Origin: Bacteroidota bacterium
Lineage (GTDB): Bacteria > Bacteroidota > Ignavibacteria > Ignavibacteriales > Melioribacteraceae
DNA: 64,000 nucleotides
NCBI GenBank assembly: GCA_023397505.1
Contig: JAEWUC010000005.1
Location: 496,001-560,000 of the forward strand
Reading direction: 5' to 3'
In this document: piece after piece, positions 1 through 7,552 of the stretch
Layout: each line of letters starts with the position of its first letter
How positions within the stretch are numbered: the stretch's first letter is position 1
Program-made: the position numbers and the translations under genes
Notes under the pieces: model-generated
The model's input: only the letters and a program-made list of their open reading frames with translations
Database searches by the model: none
What the model was told of the DNA's origin: nothing

Positions 1-179
1 TGACCCGTATGGCAGATAAGATGCTGGATATTAGATACATGATTCTTGTTGATACCGGATACATCATTAGGCACTTCGCTACCGCTAAGTGTATTTTTCA
101 TACTGAGAAATACTTTATGGAGAGGTGCAACTTTCATAAAGTTAGGACGGGCGCCTACAACAGATATGATTTTAGTCAT
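1..179 (-). CDS. wecB: UDP-N-acetylglucosamine 2-epimerase (WecB family), 5' part only
   Basis: Reading the minus strand from the ATG at 179 gives an open frame of 59 codons that leaves the window at its left edge. It opens with ISVVGARPNFMKVAPLHK, the N-terminal strand and loop of WecB/WbpI-type non-hydrolysing 2-epimerases, and reaches LICHTG just before the edge, which in the family continues into QHYD. These enzymes epimerise C2 of UDP-GlcNAc or its 2,3-diacetamido-uronate derivative in the cytoplasm. Lying after an N-acetyltransferase and a Gfo/Idh dehydrogenase, it would be the last step towards a UDP-ManNAc3NAcA-like sugar. Odd: about 20 extra residues, roughly codons 24-46, separate the two conserved blocks, and their DNA resembles the ATC-rich intergenic repeats nearby. 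The family is secure; the exact substrate is inferred. Confidence 0.85.
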   Translation of the reverse strand, partial: MTKIISVVGARPNFMKVAPLHKVFLSMKNTLSGSEVPNDVSGINKNHVSNIQHLICHTG

Positions 180-379
180 TAATTTGAACCGTTAATAGTT
201 CTAAAAATTATAGATGTAAGACGAAATAAGTTAGAAATATGAACTTGATGCTCGATTCTAGATACCGGATTCAAGATATATTTTAAAACATCAATTTAGA
301 TAACAATAATGTGCATCAAAAAACGTAAAAAAATTGTGCCAAATATAAAATACGAAGAATTAGAAATTAATACTTAGCA
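180..379. repeat. Intergenic spacer with an ATC-type repeat relic
   Basis: Between the acetyltransferase stop and wecB there is AT-rich DNA without a gene. At about 250-278 it carries a run built from CGATTCTAGATACCGGATTC, the same vocabulary (GATACCGGATTC) found at 3500-3515 and near 3612. I see no convincing terminator. Confidence 0.4.
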
Positions 380-847
380 TTATAATTTTTTAATAACTTT
401 TGCTGGTACACCGGCAACTATAGTATTAGCCGGAACATCTTTTGTGACTACAGCCCCGGCTCCAACAATTGCATTCTCTCCTATGGTAATTCCGCAAAGA
501 ATTGTAGAAGAAGAACCGATTGATGCACCTTTTCTTATAAATGTCTCTACAACCTTCCAATCTTCCTCGGTTTGTAAAGAACCATCCGGATTTGCAGCAC
601 GCGGGTATTTATCATTAATAAAAGTTACATTATGCCCTATAAAACAATTATCTTCAATATGAACACCTTCACAGATGAAAGTATGAGATGATACTTTACA
701 GTTTTTACCAATAGTTGCATTTTTTTGAATTTCGACAAAGGCACCTACCTTTGAATTATCGTCAATAGAGCAACCGTATAAATTCACAAAATCGAATATC
801 TTTACATCTTTACCGAGTTTTACATTATTAATATTCTTTTTTTCCAT
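380..847 (-). CDS. Left-handed beta-helix N-acetyltransferase (WbpD/WlbB type)
   Basis: A 155-residue hexapeptide-repeat acyltransferase. The imperfect [LIV]-G-x4 repeats run over almost the whole protein (SKVGAFVEIQ, TIGKNCKVSS, ASIGSSSTIL, ENAIVGAGAVVTKDVPANTI), ending in the usual GVPAKVIKKL tail. Such enzymes are trimers that use acetyl-CoA to acetylate the amino group of a UDP-amino sugar. With the neighbouring Gfo/Idh dehydrogenase, DegT aminotransferase and WecB epimerase it fits the step that makes the 3-acetamido group of a 2,3-diacetamido-uronic acid. The start is supported by GAGGG just upstream of the ATG. It lies 13 bases after the oxidoreductase stop, so the two are probably one transcript. 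The fold is certain, the sugar is inferred from context. Confidence 0.88.
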   Translation of the reverse strand: MEKKNINNVKLGKDVKIFDFVNLYGCSIDDNSKVGAFVEIQKNATIGKNCKVSSHTFICEGVHIEDNCFIGHNVTFINDKYPRAANPDGSLQTEEDWKVVETFIRKGASIGSSSTILCGITIGENAIVGAGAVVTKDVPANTIVAGVPAKVIKKL

Positions 848-860
848 ATTACCCTCAGGC

Positions 861-1862
861 TTAATTAATCTTAATAAGCTTCCCTTTATTTTTGATCGAT
901 TCCTGGCTCGCTTCCAATACTTTAACCACGTTTAACCCGTCAATACCGGAAGTCAGCGGATTTCGGTTTTCATTAATAGATGCTATAAACTCTTTTGCAC
1001 CAAGAGCCAGTGCTTCAACCTGGTTTACCTTTGGAGAGTACATATCGCCTATTCTATATTGTACCAATGCTTCATGTATCTTTTCCTTGTTTTTCATTTC
1101 AATACCGCTGTCGTAAATTTTTAATTTCTCGGAATTTTCCATATCATCAAAAACAAGCATACGTTTTTTCCCGCCGAATAACATTCTTCTTATTTTAACG
1201 GGTGAAGTCCAGTTAACATGGAAATGAGCATAACAATTATCCTCATAATAAACCGCAACATGCGCGATATTTTCGTGATCATAATAACTTGCAACACCGT
1301 GTGCTGCAACAGCTTCAATTTTTTTACCGGATAATATATAATTGGCAATTGATATATCATGCGGCGCCAAATCCCAAATGACATTTACATCGTTTTGAAA
1401 CAGACCAAGGTTTACTCTTACCGAATCAATATATATAATATCACCGAGTTCTTTACGTTCCGTAATTTCCTTGATTTTTTGTACTGCCCCGGTATATATA
1501 AACGTATGATCTGTAAAAATTTTTAGGTTTTTCTTTTCAGCAAGTTCAACCAGATACTCCGCTTCTTTAGAAGATGAAGTGAACGGTTTTTCGACCCAAA
1601 TATGTTTGCCGCTTTTCAAAGCTGCCTTTGCAATTTCAAAATGTGTGTTAACAGGCGTAGCTATTGCAATCGCATCGGTACTATCTTTAATTAAATCGTT
1701 AAAATTATTTGTTACTTCAACCGATGGAAATTTCTTCTTAATATTATCGAGCCGTTTATTGTCGTTATCACACCCTATAACACTTGTAACTTCTTGTTGA
1801 GCTAAAAAATTTCTTACCAGGTTTGGACCCCAGTAACCGAGACCAATTACACCAAGTTTCAT
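861..1862 (-). CDS. Gfo/Idh/MocA-family sugar-nucleotide dehydrogenase
   Basis: A 333-residue NAD-dependent oxidoreductase. The N-terminal Rossmann motif is GVIGLGYWGPN (residues 4-14), the EKP signature of the family is in HIWVEKPF (about 90-97), and a WDLAPHDISIANY stretch in the second half supplies the catalytic His/Asp region. Proteins like this in O-antigen loci (WbpB/WlbA) oxidise C3 of UDP-GlcNAc-uronate before transamination; others are inositol or glucose dehydrogenases. The location between the sugar transferase gene and the N-acetyltransferase, with a DegT aminotransferase upstream, favours the WbpB role. The ATG is preceded by GAGGATAAA, a good ribosome site. Length is normal for the family. 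Confidence 0.88.
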   Translation of the reverse strand: MKLGVIGLGYWGPNLVRNFLAQQEVTSVIGCDNDNKRLDNIKKKFPSVEVTNNFNDLIKDSTDAIAIATPVNTHFEIAKAALKSGKHIWVEKPFTSSSKEAEYLVELAEKKNLKIFTDHTFIYTGAVQKIKEITERKELGDIIYIDSVRVNLGLFQNDVNVIWDLAPHDISIANYILSGKKIEAVAAHGVASYYDHENIAHVAVYYEDNCYAHFHVNWTSPVKIRRMLFGGKKRMLVFDDMENSEKLKIYDSGIEMKNKEKIHEALVQYRIGDMYSPKVNQVEALALGAKEFIASINENRNPLTSGIDGLNVVKVLEASQESIKNKGKLIKIN

Positions 1863-1893
1863 TTTATCCTCATTTAATAATGATTTGATTCAT

Positions 1894-3339
1894 TTATTTA
1901 CCGCCCTTACCAAAAACCATAACCGGAATTGTCTTTAATATTAACTGCATATCCAACCAAGGTGACATATTATTTATATAGTAAATATCAAGGACTACGG
2001 AATCTTTAAAGGAAACCTGGCTTCTTCCGTAAACCTGCCAAACTCCCGTACACCCCGGGGCAACAATATTTCTTCTCTTCTGCCACTCATCATAATTTTC
2101 ATATTCATAAGGGATACACGGGCGGGGACCTACAAGACTCATATCACCAATCAATACGTTTATTAACTGGGGTAATTCATCCAAAGATGTTTTTCTTAAG
2201 ATACTCCCGATTTTTGTTATTCTCGATTGGTTTACAATTTTGCTGTCGGCGCCGTCTTGCTTTTCATTATTCTTCATAAAATCAATCATTGCCTTTTTAC
2301 GCAGCGCATCATCTTCATTGACCACATACATTGATCTAAACTTATAAAATCTAAACGGCTTACCGTTTTTGCCTATACGCATCTGCGCATAAAATACAGG
2401 ACCCGGCGAAGAAAGCTTGATTAGTATTGCTATTAGTATAAATAACGGCGATAAAATTATAATTCCTGCTGAGGCGCCAAGGAAGTCAATAACAGTCTTT
2501 GAAAAAAGCAGAATACCGTTTGGCAGTTGAGGTGTAACATTTATTATCGAGATATCGGAATACTTTTCGGTCTCAATTTTATCGGATACTATACTAAATA
2601 ATTCCGAATGAATTTTTGCATGAATTTTTGATTTATGGCATAGATCAAGTATTTCCAAGATACGTTCATAAGTTATATTATCAATAGCTATTATAGCTTC
2701 GTTAATCCTCTGCCTTTTAACAATCTTGTGCAGTTCATCAATTTTTCCAAGAACTTTCAAACCGTTAATTACAAAATCTCCCTTATTAATATTATCATCT
2801 AAGAAACCGACAATGTTAATACCCAGACTATCTTCAACAAATAATTTAGCCGACAAAAGTTTGGCGGTATTACCTGCGCCGATAATAATTACATTCCTTT
2901 TGATTATTTTATTTTTTGAAAGTATTGAATAGATTTTTCTTAGAAAGATAACCCGGCTTAGGATTAATAAAACAAATGAGAATAAAAGGACGTTAACAAT
3001 AAAAAATCTTGAATGCAGCAAAACATCAATCTTGGCAATAAAGGTTAGTACAATAACAAAAATTCCCCCTAAAAATAACGACCTTACAATAGCAGTTATC
3101 TGAGCGGCAATTGTAAGAAAGATATTTATTTTATAAAGATTGTTTGATTGGAATATGACGACTGATGTTAATGAAAGAACAAAAAATAATATTATCATCC
3201 CCGGATTATAAAAGAGTACATCCGTCTGCATACCGGATTTCATTTTACTTGTTAAAACGGCCGCAAATAAAAATGAAACAAAGATTACTAGTACATCATT
3301 TATAGCAAGGAGATACTTGTATTTAGGATACTTGTTCAT
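1894..3339 (-). CDS. Exopolysaccharide polyprenyl glycosylphosphotransferase
   Basis: A 481-residue membrane protein that would transfer the first sugar-1-phosphate onto undecaprenyl phosphate. The N-terminal third holds about four hydrophobic helices, followed by a CoA-binding-like Rossmann domain with VIIIGAGNTAKLL (about residue 150). Then comes one more membrane segment and the catalytic bacterial sugar transferase domain with FYAQMRIGKNGKPFRFYKF (about 318-336) and SLDELPQLINVLIGDMSLVG. This is the WbaP/WcaJ layout at the usual length. It is the initiating enzyme of the polysaccharide built by the rest of the locus. The ATG has only a weak ribosome site. The spacer in front of it is a repeat array. 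Confidence 0.93.
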   Translation of the reverse strand: MNKYPKYKYLLAINDVLVIFVSFLFAAVLTSKMKSGMQTDVLFYNPGMIILFFVLSLTSVVIFQSNNLYKINIFLTIAAQITAIVRSLFLGGIFVIVLTFIAKIDVLLHSRFFIVNVLLFSFVLLILSRVIFLRKIYSILSKNKIIKRNVIIIGAGNTAKLLSAKLFVEDSLGINIVGFLDDNINKGDFVINGLKVLGKIDELHKIVKRQRINEAIIAIDNITYERILEILDLCHKSKIHAKIHSELFSIVSDKIETEKYSDISIINVTPQLPNGILLFSKTVIDFLGASAGIIILSPLFILIAILIKLSSPGPVFYAQMRIGKNGKPFRFYKFRSMYVVNEDDALRKKAMIDFMKNNEKQDGADSKIVNQSRITKIGSILRKTSLDELPQLINVLIGDMSLVGPRPCIPYEYENYDEWQKRRNIVAPGCTGVWQVYGRSQVSFKDSVVLDIYYINNMSPWLDMQLILKTIPVMVFGKGGK

Positions 3340-3361
3340 AATACATTTCTATTTATAATAT

Positions 3362-3659
3362 GTTTTTAGGTTAGGGTTACGGGATTCATTTCCGATAGAC
3401 GAATAACAATTTGCCTTTCGGTTACGGTTACGATACCCGTTTCGTCTTAAGGTTACGTCTTGCGATTAAAAATTTACGATTAACGAATGACGATTTACGA
3501 TACCGGATTCATTTCCGAAGAACATCTTACGTTTAACGGTTACGATGATCGTTTCGTTTATTGGTTACGATTTTCGTCAAATTATTCTACGATTGACGAA
3601 TGATACTTTACGATACCGGCTTCGTTACCTACGGCCGAATAACAATTTTTCTTTCGACA
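3362..3659. repeat. Degenerate interspersed repeat array (TTACGATACCGG family)
   Basis: About 300 bases built from recurring short units: TTACGATACC, TACGATTAACGAATGACG, ACGTTTAACGGTTACGAT and TTTTCGTCAAATTATTC. Units at 3475-3510 and 3588-3618 are near copies (TACGATTAACGAATGACGAT then ACGATACCGG). Spacing and sequence drift, so this is neither a CRISPR array nor a simple tandem repeat. No open frame of note runs through it. A further copy of its end lies beyond the four-helix-bundle gene, at 4101-4175. Confidence 0.7.
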
Positions 3660-4055
3660 TCATTTCTTAGAATTTTTGAATTCACTCCAACGTTTACTTA
3701 AATTATAAAGTTGTCTTCCTGTTTTATCATATATATCTAAAAGTTCTTCAATTACCTTTCCATTAATATTGTAAATATCCCTGCATTGTTCTAAGCCGAC
3801 AATTGTTTCATTGCTCTCGCCCATTGCATCGTCAAGGTATTTTTGAAATCCAGTTTTTTGATGCCTTTTTGCATAACCTTCTGCAATAAGTCGAGGAATA
3901 GCTTTAATTGATCGTTTTAATTGGTCTTTTAGGTCATATTTTTCACTATCGGGAATCAATGGTAGAATTTCTTTGAATGCAATCAACATCGCATTATATG
4001 AGTTTTGATAAACTTCCAAATCACGAAAACTTTTGATTGCCGTTTTACTATCCAT
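3660..4055 (-). CDS. Four-helix-bundle protein (23S rRNA IVS / S23 family)
   Basis: A 131-residue, highly helical protein of the family first found in intervening sequences of 23S rRNA genes. Marks seen are FRDLEVYQNSYNAML near the start (the usual F.DL.VY/W), IPDSEKYDLKDQLKRSIKAIP (the usual FP..E.Y.L..Q..R...S) and IAEGYAKRH (the usual NIAEG). These proteins form pentameric bundles; their role is unknown, and relatives serve as accessory proteins of diversity-generating retroelements. It has no Shine-Dalgarno sequence. It is flanked on both sides by copies of the same degenerate repeat, which suggests it arrived as part of an inserted unit and is not involved in sugar synthesis. Confidence 0.85.
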   Translation of the reverse strand: MDSKTAIKSFRDLEVYQNSYNAMLIAFKEILPLIPDSEKYDLKDQLKRSIKAIPRLIAEGYAKRHQKTGFQKYLDDAMGESNETIVGLEQCRDIYNINGKVIEELLDIYDKTGRQLYNLSKRWSEFKNSKK

Positions 4056-4100
4056 GCTTTATGCTTTTTGTCATTCGACATCGTTACCAAAGGATGTATT

Positions 4101-4175
4101 ACGTTTAACGGTTACGATTTTCGTCAAATTATTCAACGATTAACGAATAACGACTTACGATACGGGCTTCGTATC
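4101..4175. repeat. Second copy of the flanking repeat
   Basis: ACGTTTAACGGTTACGAT, then TTTTCGTCAAATTATTC, then ACGATTAACGAATAACGA and a GATACGGGCTTCGTATCC end. The same order is found at about 3529-3627, where an extra segment of roughly 25 bases is inserted. The two copies bracket the four-helix-bundle gene in the same orientation. Confidence 0.7.
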
Positions 4176-4186
4176 CGACTGACAAC

Positions 4187-5374
4187 TCACGATTTACTAA
4201 AGAATGATTTAATTGTACTACAAACATATTCAATTTGTTCATCTGTTAATTCCGCGAACATTGGCAGAGAAAGTCCTTGTTCGGCTAATTCTTCAGCAAC
4301 GGGGCAGTTTCCTTTTTTATAACCGAGATGTTCGAAGCATGGCTGCAAATGAAGCGGAACCGGGTAATGTAAACCGGTTGAAATGCCGTTATCGGATAAA
4401 AACTTTTGGAGTGAGTCTCGATACTGGATTCTGGATCCCGGATCATCACTCAATACCTGGATTACAAATAAATGATAAACATGTTTGGCATAATCCATTT
4501 CTTTGGGGAGTTTAATTTGCTTTACATCTTTTAACAATTCATTATACTTGGCGGCAACTCTTCTTCTTCCGTTTGTCCAATCTTCAAGATGTTTTAATTT
4601 AACGCCAAGCACCGCGCCTTGAATTCCCTCCATCCTATAATTATGTCCGTATATTTGATGCTGATATTTTTGTTCGGCGCCGTGATCGCGAATCATTTTA
4701 AATTTTCTTGCAAGTTCTTCATCATTTGTCATTACTGCGCCGCCTTCCCCGTAAGCACCGAGATTTTTGCCGGGATAAAAACTAAATGAGGACGCTATAC
4801 CAAGTCCCCCGACTCTTGTTCCTTTGTATTCCGAAATATGAGCTTGTGCGCAATCTTCAACCAAATAAATTCTTTGCCCGTTAATGTTGTGTTCAAAAAC
4901 GCCCGGCCTCTTTAATTCCCACCTATTGGCTTTTAATTCATTAACTATTCCATCCATATCTGCGGTTTGGCCATAAAGATGTACAACAACAATTGCTTTT
5001 GTTTTTCTTGTTATTGCAGATACTATTTTGGCGGGATCAATATTATAACTTTCGGGATGGCAATCTACAAATACAGGAGTTGCACCGCACAATGTTGCGC
5101 CCCATGCTGTTGCTATAAAAGTATTTGCAGGAATAATTACTTCATCACCGGGTTTAATACCAAGCGCCCACAATACAATATGGTTACCTGCTGTTCCTGT
5201 TCCAACACCATAACAGTATTTAGAGCCATGGGCTGAAGCAAAAGATTTTTCAAACTCAGCCACAGGTTTACCTAATACATATGCTGTATTATCCAATACA
5301 TTATTGATTGCAGGTATTACTTCATTCTTAATAGCAGCATACTGAACTTTAAGATCTAAGAATGGGATATTCAT
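4187..5374 (-). CDS. DegT/DnrJ/EryC1-family sugar aminotransferase
   Basis: A 395-residue PLP-dependent aminotransferase acting on a UDP- or dTDP-keto-sugar (WbpE/WlbC-like role in this context). Signatures: MNIPFLDLKVQY start, GTGTAGNHIVLWALGIKPGDEVIIPANTF split over residues 60-88 (first 20 only quoted elsewhere), DCAQAH, and the PLP lysine in FYPGKNLGAYGEGGAVMTND (about residue 202). The ATG has GGAGC upstream. Odd: near residues 308-320 the sequence reads VLSDDPGSRIQYRDSLQKF where relatives go almost directly from the strand to the RDKLQKFL helix; the extra dozen residues are encoded by a GATCCGGGATCCAGAATC-type run like the local intergenic repeats. Two truncated copies of its 5' end lie upstream at 5968 and 7381. 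Confidence 0.92.
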   Translation of the reverse strand: MNIPFLDLKVQYAAIKNEVIPAINNVLDNTAYVLGKPVAEFEKSFASAHGSKYCYGVGTGTAGNHIVLWALGIKPGDEVIIPANTFIATAWGATLCGATPVFVDCHPESYNIDPAKIVSAITRKTKAIVVVHLYGQTADMDGIVNELKANRWELKRPGVFEHNINGQRIYLVEDCAQAHISEYKGTRVGGLGIASSFSFYPGKNLGAYGEGGAVMTNDEELARKFKMIRDHGAEQKYQHQIYGHNYRMEGIQGAVLGVKLKHLEDWTNGRRRVAAKYNELLKDVKQIKLPKEMDYAKHVYHLFVIQVLSDDPGSRIQYRDSLQKFLSDNGISTGLHYPVPLHLQPCFEHLGYKKGNCPVAEELAEQGLSLPMFAELTDEQIEYVCSTIKSFFSKS

Positions 5375-5467
5375 AATAGCTCCGATTTTTTAGTCTTCAG
5401 TCAAAAGTCGGCAGTCATAGAAAAAACTAATTAGGTTTTGCTGAAGTTTATTCTTGTTTTAATTTGA

Positions 5468-5830
5468 TTAAATGAATTTATCTGGATTATTTATCATGTT
5501 ATTCAAAAGTTTACCAACTTCTTCCGATTCTTTCAATAACTGATTATGTTCTTCCTCAGTCATATATTTACAGCTAATTGAAAAATCAATCCATACTTGT
5601 GTCTCGCTATTCTCCATATCTGCATCATGTAGCTTTGCTACAAAATGTGCAGGATATTTCCTTTTTCGATATCCTTCGGCTATGTTAGCACAAACAGAGC
5701 GGGATGATCTTCTTATTTGATCAATTAAGGCATACTTTTCTTCTTTTGGAAAAGATTTTGTTATTTCAAAAATCTGCATTGCAAGATCAAAAGCTTTTTT
5801 ATAAACAATTAAGTCTTTAAATGAACTCAT
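5468..5830 (-). CDS. Four-helix-bundle protein (S23 family), second copy
   Basis: A 120-residue helical protein of the 23S rRNA IVS family, clearly related to but different from the one at 3660-4055. It shows FKDLIVYKKAFDLAMQIFEI, FPKEEKYALIDQIRRSS, and CANIAEGYRKR, all diagnostic. No Shine-Dalgarno sequence is visible. It sits directly upstream of degT and just downstream of a 16-codon relic of the degT start, so it looks like an insertion between the old and the present 5' end of that gene. The family is certain; function is unknown. Confidence 0.88.
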   Translation of the reverse strand: MSSFKDLIVYKKAFDLAMQIFEITKSFPKEEKYALIDQIRRSSRSVCANIAEGYRKRKYPAHFVAKLHDADMENSETQVWIDFSISCKYMTEEEHNQLLKESEEVGKLLNNMINNPDKFI

Positions 5831-5917
5831 TTCACGAATTTATCAAACTCTTATATTTTTTTACTACGAAACCCGATGACTGCTGACTGCCAAATGTGAA
5901 CCGGAGACTATCTAATA

Positions 5918-5968
5918 CTATTTAATTGAACTATACAGTGCTTTTAAGTCTAGGAATGGAATGTTCAT
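5918..5968 (-). pseudogene. Truncated 5' end of a degT aminotransferase gene (relic 1)
   Basis: The minus strand from the ATG at 5968 encodes MNIPFLDLKALYSSIK and then a TAG. The intact gene at 5374 starts MNIPFLDLKVQYAAIK. The bases in front of the relic (AATGGAGTCAAAATGAACAT) are the same as those in front of relic 2 at 7381, so leader and start were duplicated together. Only the first 16 codons survive. Confidence 0.75.
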
Positions 5969-6001
5969 TTTGACTCCATTATTTTATTTTTAAACACCCG
6001 T

Positions 6002-6115
6002 TGTGTGAATTAATTTTCATAAAAGAATAGAACACTGATTATCATGATTATTTATGATTATCGCAGATTTATTTTTATCATAATAAAAATTCGCCTTGCT
6101 AAAGACTCAAGTCGA
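6002..6115. repeat. Dispersed intergenic repeat, copy A
   Basis: About 110 bases sharing an ordered set of words with 33326-33440: TGTGTGAATTAAT, then TATTTATGATTA, then ATCATAATAAAAA or ATCATAAAAA, then GCTAAAGA followed by AAGTC. The similarity is degenerate but collinear. No coding potential was seen in either copy. It may be a worn non-autonomous element. Confidence 0.45.
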
Positions 6116-6334
6116 AGCGCGTCTGCTTTCCAAATGTCCTTTATTATTATATTACGTTTTTCTTGAATGTTTATAGCTAATTCACAAAAAGGGCTCATAT
6201 TAGCTTCACAAATAGATCAAATATTATATCAATGAAGGGATATTATTTAACGCGAGTTATTATTAAATTGATTTTGGGGTTGCCGAAAAACTTAATTTAG
6301 TTCAATTATTATCTTTAGATTATAGTTGAATGCC

Positions 6335-6483
6335 GAATAACCGCTCCCCAAACCAGCGTGTCAATATTTCCGCCTTTTTTTCATCTTCACAAGCACGAAT
6401 AAATATATAACGGCAAATTTATCATACCTTGTAATAACATCCTTATCCTTAGTTGTCTCAACTTCAGATTTAGTTAAACGCAT
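6335..6483 (-). pseudogene. Decayed nucleotidyltransferase-domain gene (MNT-like)
   Basis: The minus strand from the ATG at 6483 reads MRLTKSEVETTKDKDVITRY followed by DKFAVIYLF, like the start of small nucleotidyltransferase-domain proteins (usual form: RLT..E...I......V.LFGSR). The frame then breaks; in a shifted frame a few bases on, KKGGNIDTLVWG appears, matching the GG(D/N)ID metal-binding motif of that family. At least one frameshift and a deletion of the GSR part are needed to join them, so it should be inactive. Such genes are usually paired with a HEPN partner, which is absent here. Confidence 0.5.
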
Positions 6484-6542
6484 ATTTCATATTTTAAATA
6501 GTAGTAAAATTTATACTTTCTGTAAAAAAGCAGCGGTAGAAA

Positions 6543-6827
6543 CTACACCAAACCTTTATTCATTTGTTTCAAAAGTTTTTTATACTCCATATGCGATCCA
6601 ATCCAAAACCATATTATATCATTGCTTTGGAGAATCCCAAGAGTACGATAATTCTTTGTAATCCTTACTGAAAAAATTGGACGGCGAGAGTGAACGAGTT
6701 TGAAATGCAGACCCGGATGATAAGGATTCGAGATAAATAACTTATAGGATTCTTTTGCTTTCCTTTTAATTGCTTCGGGCAATCCAGAATAACATTCCAG
6801 AAAACGGTCTGTTGTCTTGGAGTTCAA
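6543..6827 (-). CDS. RelE/ParE-superfamily toxin
   Basis: A 94-residue basic protein with the layout of HigB/RelE-type toxins: an N-terminal helical pair (DRFLECYSGLPEAIKRKAKE), then FKLVHSRRPIFSVRITKNYR, YRTLGILQSNDIIWFWIGSH and a short C-terminal helix. These cleave mRNA at the ribosome or inhibit gyrase; which one cannot be told. It starts at a TTG that overlaps the antitoxin stop (TTGA, 4 bases), i.e. translationally coupled, antitoxin first. There is no in-frame ATG near the start. Confidence 0.8.
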   Translation of the reverse strand: MNSKTTDRFLECYSGLPEAIKRKAKESYKLFISNPYHPGLHFKLVHSRRPIFSVRITKNYRTLGILQSNDIIWFWIGSHMEYKKLLKQMNKGLV

Positions 6828-7042
6828 AGTTTGTCTATGTCCAGAGTTCTCGTTCTACCCTCTTTATGATCTTTAATAGCTTCATCAGCCATTATATCAA
6901 GCAAATCCTCCGATTCGGCAAATGTTTTATCCCATTTTTTTTCAGCTTCCAGTTCTTCAAGCAACCAGCTAGCCAGTTTATTTTGTTCAACACCGGGCAA
7001 CTGTGAAGCTTTTTTAAAGGCCTTTTCCAATAATTTCGTCAT
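6824..7042 (-). CDS. Antitoxin of the RelE/ParE-type pair
   Basis: A 72-residue acidic protein: MTKLLEKAFKKASQLPGVEQ, then NKLASWLLEELEAEKKWDKT and a C-terminal stretch KDHKEGRTRTLDIDKL that would wrap the toxin. The layout (LPxxEQxxLAxxLLEELE helix, then W-rich linker) is that of short antitoxins found with RelE-type toxins. A GAGGTTAAC precedes the ATG. It overlaps the toxin gene by 4 bases. The pair stands inside the polysaccharide locus between two degT relics. Confidence 0.75.
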   Translation of the reverse strand: MTKLLEKAFKKASQLPGVEQNKLASWLLEELEAEKKWDKTFAESEDLLDIMADEAIKDHKEGRTRTLDIDKL

Positions 7043-7171
7043 GTTAACCTCTATTTTGTACTGTCCTAAATTATTAAGAAAAATAAGAAAAGGGAATAGT
7101 AATTACCGGGGCAACACAAGTATAAAACCATTTAATTAAGTATTTGGAAATCAGACGTCAAAAATCAGAAT

Positions 7172-7381
7172 TTTGTACTATGAATTTGATTGAATGCTTC
7201 TTCAAATGCCTTACCCAGCACATAAGCAGTGTTGTCTAATACACCGTTAATTTCCGGCAAGACTTCATCATTAATCGAATGATACTGCGCTTTTCCCCCT
7301 CCGAAGGAATCCCTTCGGGAAAGGTATGGCCAAGGGACTACTTTCGGAGGATTAACATAAGACTAGGAATGGGATGTTCAT
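7172..7381 (-). pseudogene. Truncated degT gene (relic 2), interrupted by a palindrome
   Basis: From the ATG at 7381 the minus strand encodes MNIPFLV and then a stop inside an inserted palindromic segment. After it, from about 7291 downwards, AQYHSINDEVLPEINGVLDN and TAYVLGKAFEEAFNQI follow, matching residues 10-45 of the intact aminotransferase (VQYAAIKNEVIPAINNVLDN, TAYVLGKPVAEFEKSF). The relic ends near 7175. The leader sequence is the same as that of relic 1. Protein similarity to degT is clear, but the DNA is not identical, so this is an old or horizontally acquired allele. Confidence 0.8.
7298..7350. repeat. 53-base palindromic element inside degT relic 2
   Basis: The left arm CCTCCGAAGGAATCCCTTC pairs with the right arm AAGGGACTACTTTCGGAGG with three mismatches, around a loop of about 15 bases. 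It interrupts the relic after codon 6 or 7. It looks like a REP- or MITE-type hairpin. Confidence 0.6.
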
Positions 7382-7552
7382 TTTGACTCCATTAGTTTAT
7401 TTTAAACAGAATGCTATATGTACTTTGTGAATGGAAAAAGGATAGAAATTATGTAATGATTAGATTTATTCTTTAATTGTTTTCTTAATAATTAAACAAA
7501 TATTATGCTAACTAAATTTTGCCGTCAATACTGCACTGGTTTTCAAATATTC

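Noticed and set aside
3362..3659. CRISPR-like repeat array
   Set aside because: Units vary in length and sequence and have no regular spacer size; no cas genes are near.
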